64,000 nt of DNA from Paucilactobacillus hokkaidonensis JCM 18461 (GTDB lineage Bacteria; Bacillota; Bacilli; Lactobacillales; Lactobacillaceae): NCBI RefSeq assembly GCF_000829395.1, contig NZ_AP014680.1:186001-250000 (forward strand), read 5' to 3'. The notes beneath the pieces were generated by a model that made no database searches, was not told where the DNA came from, and saw only the letters and a list, made by a program, of their open reading frames with translations. Position numbers and translations under genes: made by a program. Positions 54,649-63,799 of this stretch are shown piece by piece (within the stretch, counting starts at the first letter, position 1; every line of letters begins with the position of its first letter).

Positions 54649-57237
54649 ATGGAACAAAATAAACATTTTAAACTTTACAAGGCAGGTAAACGTTGGCTGG
54701 TCGCAGCAATTGCAACTACTTCAGCAGTGATATTCTTAGGAGTTGCCAATGATGCACATGCTGATACGGCGGTGCAAACTAATCCAAATACCACAACTTC
54801 AGTAACTTCTGGCAGTGCTCAACCTAATACTGTGGTTACTAGTGGTGCAACTAGTTCGAACGCCACCACAAATAGTAATGAGACTAATGTTTCGGCACCA
54901 GCTTCAAGCGCGACAAATTCAAATTCAGTAATTAGTCAGCCAACTGCACAAGCAAGTGCCAGCTCGAATAGTACGGTTGCTAATCCTACTGTTGTCACAA
55001 ACACAAATGATACAACTACTCAAGCAGATGCTCCGACATCAATTACATTGAGTAAGACTACTGATTATTTAACAACAGGCACAACGCATCAACTGTATGC
55101 TTCAACAGATCCTGATCAGATTATTAATTCTGACATTACGTGGAGTAGTTCAGATGATAGTATCGCCACTGTCGATACCGATGGATTAGTAACAACCCTT
55201 GCCACTGGTACTGCGGTGATCACTGCCGCAACCAGTAATGGATTAAATGCAACTGATACTGTTAATGTAGTCGATGATGCAGTCAGTTTAGGCGGATATG
55301 GGTATACTAGTATTCCAACAATTGTAGTCGGTGGTAGCTATCAAATTGGGATTGCTCAGGCGCCCAGTGATGCGACCAACATTTCTTATAAGTTTAGCAG
55401 CAGTGATCCTTCAATTGTTAAAGTGAATGAGGCTGGGGTTATTACGGGGGTTTCTGCTGGTGATGCCACTGTTACATTTTCTATTTATCAAAATAATAGT
55501 AGTTATCCAAGCGCTACGGTTGACGTTCCAACCAAGGTAAATAATGTTGATGCTACTGGGATAACTTTAAACGAAACAACGGTGTCTCTGCCAGTTAATG
55601 AAACTTCTCAGTTGGTTGCAACGGTTACGCCAACCGGTACAACGGACAAAACTGTTACTTGGTCATCAAGTGATCCAAGTGTTGCCACGGTTGATGTAAA
55701 TGGATTAGTGACTGGAGTTGCTGATGGGGTTGCGGTGATTACGGCAACTACTGTCAATGGACTCACAGCTAAGGTAACGGTAGTGGTTCCTGAGCTAATT
55801 CCATTAGTTAATGTGAATTACTACGCTCCAACTTCGCTGAAAGTAGGTCAGACTTATCAGTCTTGGTATGCTTTAGTACCTGGCAATGCTAATTATTGTA
55901 CAACCACGTGGACATCCTCAGATCCGACGGTTGCTACGATTGACCATAATGGATTAGTAACGGCTCTAAAAGAAGGGACTACCGTGATTACCATACTAAC
56001 TTCCCAAGTTGGTGGCGGAACAATGGGTGGTCAAACAACATTAACTGTTTCACCTGGAATTGCGATTTCTGATATTTCGTTTGATACAAGTAGCTCAGAA
56101 GTGCCAGTTGGTGAAACAACTAAACTAAATGTTAATACACAACCTGATGATGCAACCATCACCAAGTTAACATGGTCATCGAGTGATGCTAGTGTTGCTA
56201 CAGTTGACCAAGATGGTAATGTTACCGGATTGAAGACTGGTTCTACCACAATCACTGTTACAACTGAAGGTGGATTATCGGCTACCTTAACATTGTTAGT
56301 TGAAGTGCCAGTACCAGTTAATTCGTTCTCATACACTGCTGATAGTTATGATTTGAAGGCTGGCAGCACAGAACAGCTGATTTCTGTAATTGATCCTTCG
56401 TTGGTAGTTTTTCCAACTATTGTTTGGACAACTTCAAATCAATATGTTGCTAGTGTGGATGCAGACGGATTGGTTACTGCTCAGGCGCCAGGGACGACTA
56501 CGATTACAGGAACCCTGACAGATACATTTGGGAATGTTAAACTTTATTCGCATGATTTCACGGCTGAATTAGCAGATCCAAGCTTGTTGCCATCAGCTGC
56601 CACGGTTGATGGCACGACTGCAGTTTTGACATCCGCTGCAATTCAACAGTTAATGACAAATGCGGGACTTAACTACAGTGATCTAGTACCATTTAATGGG
56701 CTACGTTTTGCTTCTTCAACTATTTATTATCAAGTGCTAGATGACCCAACCTTGGTAGATAGCACTGGACAAACAATTAGTATGCAGGATTTGGTTGAGC
56801 AATCAATTGCTATTTGGCAAAAAGCTCTAACAGCGGTGGGCTCAAATATTCAATTCTTGCCAGCCGATGCAGATCATGCGGCGATGCTGGATTTCAACCA
56901 GACCGATAATGAAAAAAATCCAGGAACTACTGGTGACTTTACTACTGATCAGTGGGAGGATAGTCAAATTATCATTACGCCAGCTAATGTCTGGGTTAAC
57001 ACAGAGGCATTGGATAATATTTATCCAGTAGATAGTATGATTGAAACCGTTTTGCATGAAATTGGTCATGCGTTGGGGTTAGATCATACTTCAGATAAAA
57101 GTGATTTTATGTGGCCGGTGGTATCGGATAATACGACTGTTAGTTTGAAAGATGCAATCAGTGTTTTGTTGAATTATTCACTGACGCCAGGGACGTCTAG
57201 TTCAGCAGCATTGGGATTTGGTAACTACGAATTGTAA
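54649..57237 (+). CDS. Secreted Big2-domain matrixin-like zinc metallopeptidase
   Basis: An 862-residue exported protein. KxYKxGKxW signal (FKLYKAGKRWLVAAIATTS) at 6-25, Ser/Thr/Asn-rich linker to ~125, about six Big2 Ig-like domains (126-645; each with a W-S-S-S-D-x-S-V-A-T-V-D-type core), then a peptidase domain with HEIGHALGLDH near 810 and DFMWP as Met-turn. No LPxTG anchor. Start after gggagggg. Probable role is degradation of host or matrix proteins or wall-associated processing; the target is unknown. Confidence 0.9.
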   Translation: MEQNKHFKLYKAGKRWLVAAIATTSAVIFLGVANDAHADTAVQTNPNTTTSVTSGSAQPNTVVTSGATSSNATTNSNETNVSAPASSATNSNSVISQPTAQASASSNSTVANPTVVTNTNDTTTQADAPTSITLSKTTDYLTTGTTHQLYASTDPDQIINSDITWSSSDDSIATVDTDGLVTTLATGTAVITAATSNGLNATDTVNVVDDAVSLGGYGYTSIPTIVVGGSYQIGIAQAPSDATNISYKFSSSDPSIVKVNEAGVITGVSAGDATVTFSIYQNNSSYPSATVDVPTKVNNVDATGITLNETTVSLPVNETSQLVATVTPTGTTDKTVTWSSSDPSVATVDVNGLVTGVADGVAVITATTVNGLTAKVTVVVPELIPLVNVNYYAPTSLKVGQTYQSWYALVPGNANYCTTTWTSSDPTVATIDHNGLVTALKEGTTVITILTSQVGGGTMGGQTTLTVSPGIAISDISFDTSSSEVPVGETTKLNVNTQPDDATITKLTWSSSDASVATVDQDGNVTGLKTGSTTITVTTEGGLSATLTLLVEVPVPVNSFSYTADSYDLKAGSTEQLISVIDPSLVVFPTIVWTTSNQYVASVDADGLVTAQAPGTTTITGTLTDTFGNVKLYSHDFTAELADPSLLPSAATVDGTTAVLTSAAIQQLMTNAGLNYSDLVPFNGLRFASSTIYYQVLDDPTLVDSTGQTISMQDLVEQSIAIWQKALTAVGSNIQFLPADADHAAMLDFNQTDNEKNPGTTGDFTTDQWEDSQIIITPANVWVNTEALDNIYPVDSMIETVLHEIGHALGLDHTSDKSDFMWPVVSDNTTVSLKDAISVLLNYSLTPGTSSSAALGFGNYEL

Positions 57238-57285
57238 ATAAAACAAGGATTCGAGCTTGCTTGCCCGAATCCTTGTTTTATTTTC
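57238..57285. terminator. Bidirectional terminator
   Basis: Perfect stem aaaacaaggattcg / cgaatccttgtttt between convergent genes, with A- and T-runs on either side. Confidence 0.9.
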
Positions 57286-57853
57286 GATTTTCTCGTTCAA
57301 TTTCAATCAATCTAGCCTTAGCCTGTACTTGCTTTTTCCATTTATACACGGCCTGTTTAGTGACTTGATAGTGGTGTGCGATCTCAGTGGCAGTTTTTTG
57401 TTCTAACACGGCACCAATTAAGAATTTGCGTTCATTGGCTGAACAGATATCAAACAAGCACATGAAAAAGTCATTACTTACTAACTGGTCAACCGGACTA
57501 TCACAAGAAGTATGATCGATGGTCACTGTTTCTTTAATTTCCATCGGGATTAATTCATTATCTAATGAAAACTCTTGGTGTTCGGCTTGCTTGGTTTGTT
57601 TGCGTAATAGATCGATCAATCGCCAGCGGATTTTGTGATACATTGAGGCCATAAATTTTCCTTCATCAGCCACAATATCGCCATCATAATCAAGATAGCC
57701 TTGGACAAAAATTAGTCGACCTTCTTGAACTAAATCATCAAAGTAATGGCATTGCCGATTAACCCCTAAATGTTTTAATACACCAAAAATTACTCCTTCA
57801 TGGTTGTCCTGTGCTAAAAAATCGAATGCTTTTTGAAAATCTGAATCTTGCAT
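57278..57853 (-). CDS. ComX/SigH-like alternative sigma factor
   Basis: A 191-residue sigma-70-like protein with region 2 (HYFDDLVQEGRLIFVQGYLDYD..FMASMYHKIRWRLIDLLRK) and a C-terminal HTH (TATEIAHHYQVTKQAVYKWKKQVQ). Size and pattern resemble the competence-type sigma factor of lactobacilli. It may switch on DNA uptake genes, though none are in the window. Some bacilli-type SigH functions are also possible. Confidence 0.8.
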   Translation of the reverse strand: MQDSDFQKAFDFLAQDNHEGVIFGVLKHLGVNRQCHYFDDLVQEGRLIFVQGYLDYDGDIVADEGKFMASMYHKIRWRLIDLLRKQTKQAEHQEFSLDNELIPMEIKETVTIDHTSCDSPVDQLVSNDFFMCLFDICSANERKFLIGAVLEQKTATEIAHHYQVTKQAVYKWKKQVQAKARLIEIERENRK

Positions 57854-58102
57854 TTGCTCATACTCCTCTAATGTTTCAAATTTCCAAGGCCTTGGTTGAA
57901 ACCAGCATAAGCAAAGCGGATTAGATTCACGAAAAATAAATTGATGACATTAACGATGAATTTGTTATTTTACGTAAATAAGTTTTAAATGAGCACTTTA
58001 ATCAAATTATTATTTGAAATATAGGCTAATTTTCGATAATTTATCATAGTGCGCTTATTTATATTTTAGTGTAATATTATAATTTTTTATTGGAGGTAAT
58101 TT

Positions 58103-58849
58103 ATGTCGACGGAAGGCTCAAATTTTCCGCTACTAAATTTAGAAACATTGACGGATCAAGACGCAGAGGTACAAACCGAAAATGGGGCGATTTCATGGAA
58201 GAAAACGTTGTTATTTCGGCAAATTGAAGTGCATCAGGTGCCGTGTACATTTATTTTATACACGGACAAGGCGATATTGGTAAAACGACCATTAAAGGAA
58301 TTGTTGGTCGAATTTACTACTAAAGCATCAGTGCTCCAGTTTGAGATGTATGCGTACGCTAAGTTTTTAAAACTGCGCGGCTCTTATCATTGTGTTTCAG
58401 GAGCATATCAGATGATTGCGTCACGGGGAACCAATAGTGCTGAGGCAACTTGGTTGATGAGCCATCACATTGAAAGTTCTCATTTTGTTAAAAATGAACA
58501 CTTAATGCATATCACATTTAAAAATCATCAGACAGTGGCGTTAGATATTTCCAAAGCGTCATTGGAAAAACGAATTGATGAAGCTCATCAAATCGGAGTG
58601 GAACAAATCACCCATGATCGACAGTATAATATTTTACACGGCACATATAATGATGTTAAAGATCAGTGGGGTGAGTGTAATTTAGATGAGTGTGGCTATC
58701 ATATGAAGGAACACAATATTACTTCGTTTAGTCTATTTAAAGAAAAGCTACTAATCAAACGGGTTTGGAAAGAGGTTTACAGTGAGTCTGTATCAGGAGA
58801 TATAGATCAAATGATGGATCGGATTTTGAAGCAGTCATTTCATGGCTAG
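58103..58849 (+). CDS. Hypothetical protein
   Basis: A 248-residue predicted soluble protein with a good ggaggt site. It contains several His- and Tyr-rich stretches, and the segments around residues 30-55 and 220-235 both show a LLFRQIEV / LLIKRVWKE pattern, hinting at two related halves. I do not recognise it. No signal peptide or membrane segment; monocistronic. Confidence 0.75.
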   Translation: MSTEGSNFPLLNLETLTDQDAEVQTENGAISWKKTLLFRQIEVHQVPCTFILYTDKAILVKRPLKELLVEFTTKASVLQFEMYAYAKFLKLRGSYHCVSGAYQMIASRGTNSAEATWLMSHHIESSHFVKNEHLMHITFKNHQTVALDISKASLEKRIDEAHQIGVEQITHDRQYNILHGTYNDVKDQWGECNLDECGYHMKEHNITSFSLFKEKLLIKRVWKEVYSESVSGDIDQMMDRILKQSFHG

Positions 58850-58920
58850 GTTGTTGTACTTATATTTTTGTGATAAAGCCATTATTTTTATGTATTTTGG
58901 AAATAATATTTGTGTGATTG

Positions 58921-58949
58921 TTGACTTTTACCGCGTAGTATCTGATAAT
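58921..58949 (+). promoter_or_regulatory. Promoter of the RNAII-like antitoxin RNA
   Basis: TTGACT (58921-58926), 17 bp, GATAAT (58944-58949), with TG before the -10. It starts an RNA of about 54 nt. Confidence 0.8.
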
Positions 58950-58955
58950 ACGTGT

Positions 58956-59009
58956 TGTAGAGTCAACACAAACACCCAGACTGCGGATGACAGTCTGGGT
59001 GTTCTTTTT
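58956..59009 (+). ncRNA. RNAII-like antisense RNA of an Fst-type system
   Basis: Short transcript between the promoter above and the perfect bidirectional terminator aacacccagactg / cagtctgggtgtt (58971-59003). Its 5' part holds tagagtcaaca (58958-58968), an exact direct repeat of 59158-59168, the region covering the toxin start codon on the opposite strand. So the RNA can pair with the toxin translation start and at the shared terminator. Confidence 0.8.
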
Positions 59010-59067
59010 CGGTAATTAACCGTTATCGTTGATTACCGGGTGGGCTTTAAATCATAATCCTTTGATA

Positions 59068-59169
59068 TTATCTCTTATTATGATCGTTGAACCAGTTCAG
59101 AAAAAAACCGAAAGCTGTTATTAAACAGCCTAACAGCAGCTGAATTAGAAATTGCAATAGAGTCAACAA
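59068..59169 (-). CDS. Fst-like type I toxin peptide
   Basis: A 33-residue peptide starting at TTG, 6 bp after a strong gggaggtg site (59181-59174). A hydrophobic helix (LLQFLIQLLLGCLITAFGFFL) is followed by a polar tail LNWFNDHNKR, the layout of Fst/Lpt membrane toxins (helix then W-L/F-N-x-R/K tail). The start codon region overlaps the direct repeat used by the RNAII-like antisense RNA. The mRNA runs to the bidirectional terminator at 58971-59003. Confidence 0.78.
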   Translation of the reverse strand: MLTLLQFLIQLLLGCLITAFGFFLNWFNDHNKR

Positions 59170-59331
59170 AGTTCACCTCCCATGTTACAGGAATTCTTGG
59201 CGATCCATAATGTTTGCAATTTAATCATCTCCAAAGTAGTTGGATTTTCTTTAAAGGTCATCTCCAATCTGAAAGTTATTTCCACCTATTAGCTAAATAC
59301 GTAAAATAATGAAATTTACTTTTTTAACATA

Positions 59332-59368
59332 AAAAAGCACCCGCAATTTTTTGCGAGTGCTTTTCACG
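59332..59368 (-). terminator. Terminator of the small gene at 59383
   Basis: Stem gcactcgcaaa / tttgcgggtgc-type with T-run on the minus strand. The gap 59182-59331 contains only AT-rich sequence and the probable toxin promoter region. Confidence 0.75.
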
Positions 59369-59382
59369 TTAATTACCGATAT

Positions 59383-59595
59383 TTAGTCAGTAGTTGTCTT
59401 TGGATATATCCCATTAGCGGCATCAATTCCGCAAGCATGGGCGTGTTCCACTGAGAGAACCAGTTGTTTGTATGATGGATCATGGTTTGTTTGACCATCA
59501 ATAAGTACGTCTCGGCGTTGTTTTAACATAATGGTCTGCGCTTTGTTACTGATAAAATTCAATGGTATTTTTAATTTACGATCTTGAGATTGCAT
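59383..59595 (-). CDS. Small protein with a conserved GIDAANG..PKTTTD tail
   Basis: A 70-residue protein with a basic N-terminal part and a C-terminal end VEHAHACGIDAANGIYPKTTTD. Nearly the same last 22 residues occur in the otherwise unrelated small membrane protein at 59922-60140. No signal peptide. Start follows aggaggaatt. Function unknown. Confidence 0.65.
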   Translation of the reverse strand: MQSQDRKLKIPLNFISNKAQTIMLKQRRDVLIDGQTNHDPSYKQLVLSVEHAHACGIDAANGIYPKTTTD

Positions 59596-59612
59596 GGCAA
59601 TTCCTCCTATTG

Positions 59613-59896
59613 TAGAGTGCTTTTTTAACCGGTTAGATTCCGTAGGCTAAGTGAATTATCTCGTGTTCGCGTTTTTGGCGAACGGGAGATAATTGGCTTA
59701 GCCCTAGGAATCTGGTTAAAAAAGCACGTTTCAGATATAAAGTGTTTTCCAACCGAGTTAGGTTCCGTAGGCTAAGTGAATTATCTCGAGTTCGCGTTTT
59801 TGGCGAACAGGAGATAATTGGCTTAGCCCTAGGAAACTGGTTAAAAAAGCACGTTTCAGATACAAAGTGTTTTCCAACTTGGTTAAAACATTTCGG
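59613..59896. repeat. Palindromic elements R12, R13 and a collapsed copy
   Basis: R12 at 59613-59733 and R13 at 59738-59859 are near-identical tandem copies: agagtgcttttttaacc / ggttaaaaaagcacgttt ends, ccgtaggctaag and cttagccctagg arms, inner stem gaattatctcg with gagataatt around a gttcgcgtttttggcgaac loop. A remnant at 59863-59896 keeps only the outer ends. They fill the gap between two small genes. Confidence 0.9.
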
Positions 59897-59921
59897 CTAT
59901 GGATGGTTCTCATACTAAGAC

Positions 59922-60140
59922 TCAGTCAGTTGTTGTTTTCGGTACAGTCCCATCGGCAGCATCAATACCCGTAGCGCGAGCTTGTTCCACTTCTTCTTTG
60001 ACATTATGCTTATCCTTTTTGTTATCCTTCATTTCAACCATTTGATCTTTCAGATTGATCAGACGTTTTTTAAACATGAGACCAGCACTGATAATTCCGA
60101 TTACACTGAGGCCAATTTGAAATATACGTTTCATTTTCAT
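59922..60140 (-). CDS. Small membrane protein with GIDAADG..PKTTTD tail
   Basis: A 72-residue protein with an N-terminal membrane segment (IFQIGLSVIGIISAGLMF), a highly charged middle (VEMKDNKKDKHNVKEE) and the C-terminal VEQARATGIDAADGTVPKTTTD. It lies 16 bp after the GlsB-like gene and is probably in one transcript with it and the DJ-1-like gene. Unknown function; YtxH-like in general layout. Confidence 0.7.
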   Translation of the reverse strand: MKMKRIFQIGLSVIGIISAGLMFKKRLINLKDQMVEMKDNKKDKHNVKEEVEQARATGIDAADGTVPKTTTD

Positions 60141-60156
60141 AGATGGTTTCCACCCT

Positions 60157-60402
60157 TCATTTGGTTAGTTTCAAAATAATTGAAACAGTAACAACGAGAA
60201 TAACGGCGCCGAACACAGCTGGAAAAATTGATGCGGTAGCATCTTGAGGACCCCAAGTACCAAACAACATTTCGCCTAGCCAAGCACCAGCAAGTCCAGC
60301 TAAAATATTGCCAACCCACCCCATGGGCAGATTACGGTTGGTCAGAGCACCGGCAATGATGCCGATTACACCACCGATTAGTAGTACCCAAAGTGTTTGC
60401 AT
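60157..60402 (-). CDS. GlsB/YeaQ/YmgE family stress membrane protein
   Basis: An 81-residue protein with three hydrophobic segments and the family pattern GGVIGIIAGALTNRNLPMG, NILAGLAGAWLG and a C-terminal VVTVSIILKL. Such proteins (transglycosylase-associated, GlsB) are induced in general stress. Start follows ggaggctga. Flanked by a DJ-1-like gene (18 bp) and a small membrane protein. Confidence 0.9.
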   Translation of the reverse strand: MQTLWVLLIGGVIGIIAGALTNRNLPMGWVGNILAGLAGAWLGEMLFGTWGPQDATASIFPAVFGAVILVVTVSIILKLTK

Positions 60403-60420
60403 TGAAGTCAGCCTCCAATT

Positions 60421-60948
60421 CTAAGTTGCAGGGATTGTTTTCAAATACTTAACAATGGCTTCATTGAATTCAGAGATGTCACCCGGATTACGACTAGTAA
60501 TTAACGGGCCGTCTTCAACAACGGCCTGATCACTAACCTTGGCACCAGCATATTCCAAATCCTTTTGAACTGTCTTGTAGGCAGTCATCTTTTTGCCATG
60601 GGCAATGCCAGCAGTGATGAATAACTGTGGGCCGTGACAAATCGCAAAGATTGGCCGTCGTTTTTCCATAAACTCACTGGTGAAATCAACAAAGCGTTGA
60701 TCTGCCCGCAAGTGATCCGGCGAGTAGCCACCAGGAATAAATAAAGCTTGAAAGTCAGACATATTAACATCCGCAATGCTCTGGTCAATGTTAAATTCGG
60801 TACCCTTTTTTCCGTGGATTATTTGGCCGGCCTCTGTACCAATTAAGATGGGTTGATAGCCAGCCTCAACTAATGCCTGGCGTGGTTGTGTCAGCTCCAC
60901 ATCTTCAACGCCGTCGGTTACGATTACTGCAATTTTTTTGGTTGCCAT
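60421..60948 (-). CDS. DJ-1/PfpI family protein
   Basis: A 175-residue class I amidotransferase-like protein. The nucleophile elbow AICHGPQLF is at about 96-104, GGYSPDHLR near 72 and the acidic residue in VTDGVEDVELTQPR at the N-terminus. PfpI/YhbO-type proteins act as stress-protective hydrolases or deglycases; the reaction is debated. Start follows aggagttttt. First gene of a leftward stress operon. Confidence 0.9.
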   Translation of the reverse strand: MATKKIAVIVTDGVEDVELTQPRQALVEAGYQPILIGTEAGQIIHGKKGTEFNIDQSIADVNMSDFQALFIPGGYSPDHLRADQRFVDFTSEFMEKRRPIFAICHGPQLFITAGIAHGKKMTAYKTVQKDLEYAGAKVSDQAVVEDGPLITSRNPGDISEFNEAIVKYLKTIPAT

Positions 60949-61126
60949 TTAAAAACTCCTCTCGACTGATCAGTTTGAAATAAATTAGCTCTTATCGTCA
61001 GGATAACAAGAAAATGAGCTCAAAGTAAAATAAAAGCTCTTATAGTTCTTATCGTTTGAATAATGTACTAATTATTGTTTATACTCAAAATACATGAGAT
61101 AGATGAATTTAAGCGAGGTGGATGTA

Positions 61127-62362
61127 ATGATTCTTGACTTGGCAATTCAATTAACTAATGACCAGATTTTGAAACGACATATGCAGCTGGGTGTTGAACT
61201 TGAAAAGCACCGGGTAGATAAACAGGGAAATCTTAGTACGACCCCATTTCCAGATATTAATCAATGTGATGTAACTAATAACATTAAACGTGAATTTGCA
61301 GTGTCACAGGCAGAATTTGTTTCGCCTAAAATGACAACTGCCAGCCAGTTATATGATTTTATGACCGATACAGTGAAGAAGTTTAATCAAGTGATGTCAA
61401 CTGATGAGATATTGTGGCCATTTAGCATGCCGCCCGATTTACCTGCGGATCGTGATCAGATTCCGATTTCGGTGGAGCCAAAGGAAAGTTATCAGTACCG
61501 ATTAGAGAGTAAGGCACGCCATGAACTTGGTAAAGCGATGAATACGGGAGTGCACATTAATCTCAGCTTGACGAAGCCAGCGATGCAAAAAATTGTGCAC
61601 CAGCAGCCTGATTTAGTGACGCAACAGGATTTATACGTTAAAATGGCCCAGCATTTTGTATTAAATCGCTGGGTGCTGACATATTTATTTGGTGCGAGCC
61701 CGGTAGTAGAAGAAAATTACTTTGTCGATGATCGGGAAATGGTGCGCCCTGTCCGTAGTATTCGAAGCAGTCGTTTTGGGTTTGGTAATAATGTGATGGG
61801 CGACTATTCATCAGTTAAAGCCTATGCAAAGAAAATAGAAGCTGCTGTGGCAACTGATAAGCTAATTGAGCCACGCGAATTTTATGATTCAGTACGCCTA
61901 AAACATGCGGGTAGTAAAGATCCAGCTGATTTGCTAACAGATGGAGTAACTTATATTGAGTTACGGACCTTTGATGTCAATCCATTTACCGCTAGTGGCA
62001 TTTCGGTTGAACAACTGCAGTTGGTGCAGCTGTTGTCACTATACTTTTTAAATCAACCTGCGTTACTAACCTGGCAATTACCCCAGCTAACCCAGCAAGC
62101 AAAAAGGATGAACAATCATGTGGCGTTGGAGCATCCGTTGGCGTTATCGCGCTATCATCGTGAAGGGGTTGAGTTGCTGCAAGACGTCGAAAAGTTTGTG
62201 GATGATCAAAAGCTAGGGGATGAATCTAAACGGCTTGTACAATGTTTTAAGGAACAATTTAAGTGTCCTGAGCTGACACTAGCTGGGCGACTGACTAAGC
62301 AGGTGCAAGATAAGTCATTGTTATCGTTTGGCTTGCGCCAAGGTGAACGGTTGATGAGTTAG
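61127..62362 (+). CDS. Glutamate-cysteine ligase-like protein (GshA/GshF N-domain type)
   Basis: A 411-residue protein resembling the gamma-glutamylcysteine synthetase domain of GshF: N-terminal LGVELEKHRVDKQGNLSTTPFP, WPFSMPPDLP near 100, GVHINLSLT near 142 and VTYIELRTFDVNPF near 278. It would make gamma-glutamylcysteine from glutamate and cysteine with ATP. The ATP-grasp glutathione synthetase half of GshF is absent. Start at 61127 follows gaggtgg; a frame to 61103 is open but lacks a site. Confidence 0.8.
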   Translation: MILDLAIQLTNDQILKRHMQLGVELEKHRVDKQGNLSTTPFPDINQCDVTNNIKREFAVSQAEFVSPKMTTASQLYDFMTDTVKKFNQVMSTDEILWPFSMPPDLPADRDQIPISVEPKESYQYRLESKARHELGKAMNTGVHINLSLTKPAMQKIVHQQPDLVTQQDLYVKMAQHFVLNRWVLTYLFGASPVVEENYFVDDREMVRPVRSIRSSRFGFGNNVMGDYSSVKAYAKKIEAAVATDKLIEPREFYDSVRLKHAGSKDPADLLTDGVTYIELRTFDVNPFTASGISVEQLQLVQLLSLYFLNQPALLTWQLPQLTQQAKRMNNHVALEHPLALSRYHREGVELLQDVEKFVDDQKLGDESKRLVQCFKEQFKCPELTLAGRLTKQVQDKSLLSFGLRQGERLMS

Positions 62363-62380
62363 AGATAAATTGGTGTAATA

Positions 62381-62417
62381 ATGAACTACGGCGAAGAAAT
62401 TTGCTGTGGTTCTTTTT
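62381..62417 (+). terminator. Terminator of the GshA-like gene
   Basis: Stem gaactacggc / gctgtggttc with T-run. From there to 62590 no feature is evident apart from the LCP gene's ribosome site. Confidence 0.75.
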
Positions 62418-62590
62418 GTTTGCTCAGCTAGTTCAATTTTTATTGATTAAGTCACGTTAATGCTCAGAGCCTAACCACCTTTCTTCACACTCGTACTTGA
62501 CTGTTCACCCATTAAATGGAATGATAAACGAGGAGTTATGTAAAATTTGGAGTGATAGTTTTCCATCTATCAGTTAAGGAGCGGAGTTTA

Positions 62591-63583
62591 ATGAGCGCAG
62601 ATAAAGGCGACGAAATCAAGCGACACAAGCATCATCGACATCACCACAGACATCATCGAGTCAGGAATACAATTTTGATCATTGTTGGATTATTGGTGGT
62701 TGTTGGCGGTGTGTTTGCTGCGATTGCTTGGAAAAATTTGGCATCAACTACTAATGATATGTATCAATCATCAGGTGCTGATAAACAACGAAATGCAAGT
62801 AAAGTATTGAGTGATAAAAAGCCAGTTTCAATCCTGTTATTAGGGACGGATACTGGAGACTTGGGTCGTGATGATAAAGGGCGAACAGATACCATTATTG
62901 TTATGACAATCAACCCTAAAACAAAAAAGACAACTATGACCAGTTTGCCACGTGACATGAAGGTCAATTTACCAGATTATCCGCAATATTCACCAGCTAA
63001 AATCAATGCGGCCTATGCTTATGGTGGCATTAAAGAAACCATTAATACAGTGCAAACATATTTGAAAGTTCCAATTGATTACTATGTTTTGGTCAATATG
63101 GGCGGGCTGAAAAAGGCGATTAATCAAGTCGGCGGTGTAAACGTCACTTCGCCACTAACGTTTTCGTACAATGGTTCTAGCTTTACTGAAGGAAAGTCTG
63201 AACACATGAATGGTGAAACGGCGCTGAACTTTTCACGGATGCGGCACGAGGATCCACAGGGCGATTATGGCCGGCAAACACGTCAACGACTTGTTATCAC
63301 CGCATTATTACGTGAGTCGATTTCGTATAAAACAGTGTTAAACACTAAGTTTTTGAATTCGATTTCTAGCCAATCAAAGACAGATTTAACGAAATCACAG
63401 ATGACCAAATTGGCATTGAGTTACCGAAATGCTGATAAAACAGTGAAATCAGATCATGCACAAGGAACAAGTCAAATGATTGGTGGACAATCATTTGAGG
63501 TGGTATCAAGTACTGAAAAGCAGAGAGTTTCGAATGTTATTCGGGACAACTTAGGGTTAAAGAGGGTCCAGCTAACAGAGTAG
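62591..63583 (+). CDS. LytR-CpsA-Psr (LCP) family wall polymer transferase
   Basis: A 330-residue membrane-anchored enzyme that attaches teichoic acid or polysaccharide from undecaprenyl carriers to peptidoglycan. A His-rich cytoplasmic N-terminus (HKHHRHHHRHHR) precedes a membrane helix at ~27-48; the catalytic domain shows LLLGTDTGDLGRDDKGRTDTIIVM, SLPRDMKV, and the arginine-rich RMRHEDPQGDYGRQTRQR. Start at 62591 follows aaggagcgg. Possibly the His tract binds metal. Confidence 0.92.
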   Translation: MSADKGDEIKRHKHHRHHHRHHRVRNTILIIVGLLVVVGGVFAAIAWKNLASTTNDMYQSSGADKQRNASKVLSDKKPVSILLLGTDTGDLGRDDKGRTDTIIVMTINPKTKKTTMTSLPRDMKVNLPDYPQYSPAKINAAYAYGGIKETINTVQTYLKVPIDYYVLVNMGGLKKAINQVGGVNVTSPLTFSYNGSSFTEGKSEHMNGETALNFSRMRHEDPQGDYGRQTRQRLVITALLRESISYKTVLNTKFLNSISSQSKTDLTKSQMTKLALSYRNADKTVKSDHAQGTSQMIGGQSFEVVSSTEKQRVSNVIRDNLGLKRVQLTE

Positions 63584-63647
63584 GAGTGTTGGGAAAGGCG
63601 GAAAAAGTTGGCTTCTCTCAATAAGGTCAAGCAGCAAAGTCAGCAAA

Positions 63648-63697
63648 AGAAGTGCTTGGAAAAAGCTCAAGGATTTTACCAAGCACTTCTTTTTTTG
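63648..63697 (+). terminator. LCP gene terminator
   Basis: Stem gaagtgcttgg / ccaagcacttc with seven T. It cuts through an upstream open frame, supporting a later start for the next gene. Confidence 0.9.
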
Positions 63698-63799
63698 ACT
63701 AAAAATTCATACAATTTCCTAAAATCAACCCAAATCAGCTATCTAAATAATGAGATAACGATTAGAATAACTACTAATCAAACTATTGGGGTGATGAGA

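Noticed and set aside
63608-63799. Longer N-terminal extension of the last gene
   Set aside because: It runs through a strong rho-independent terminator and has no ribosome site; the start at 63800 does.
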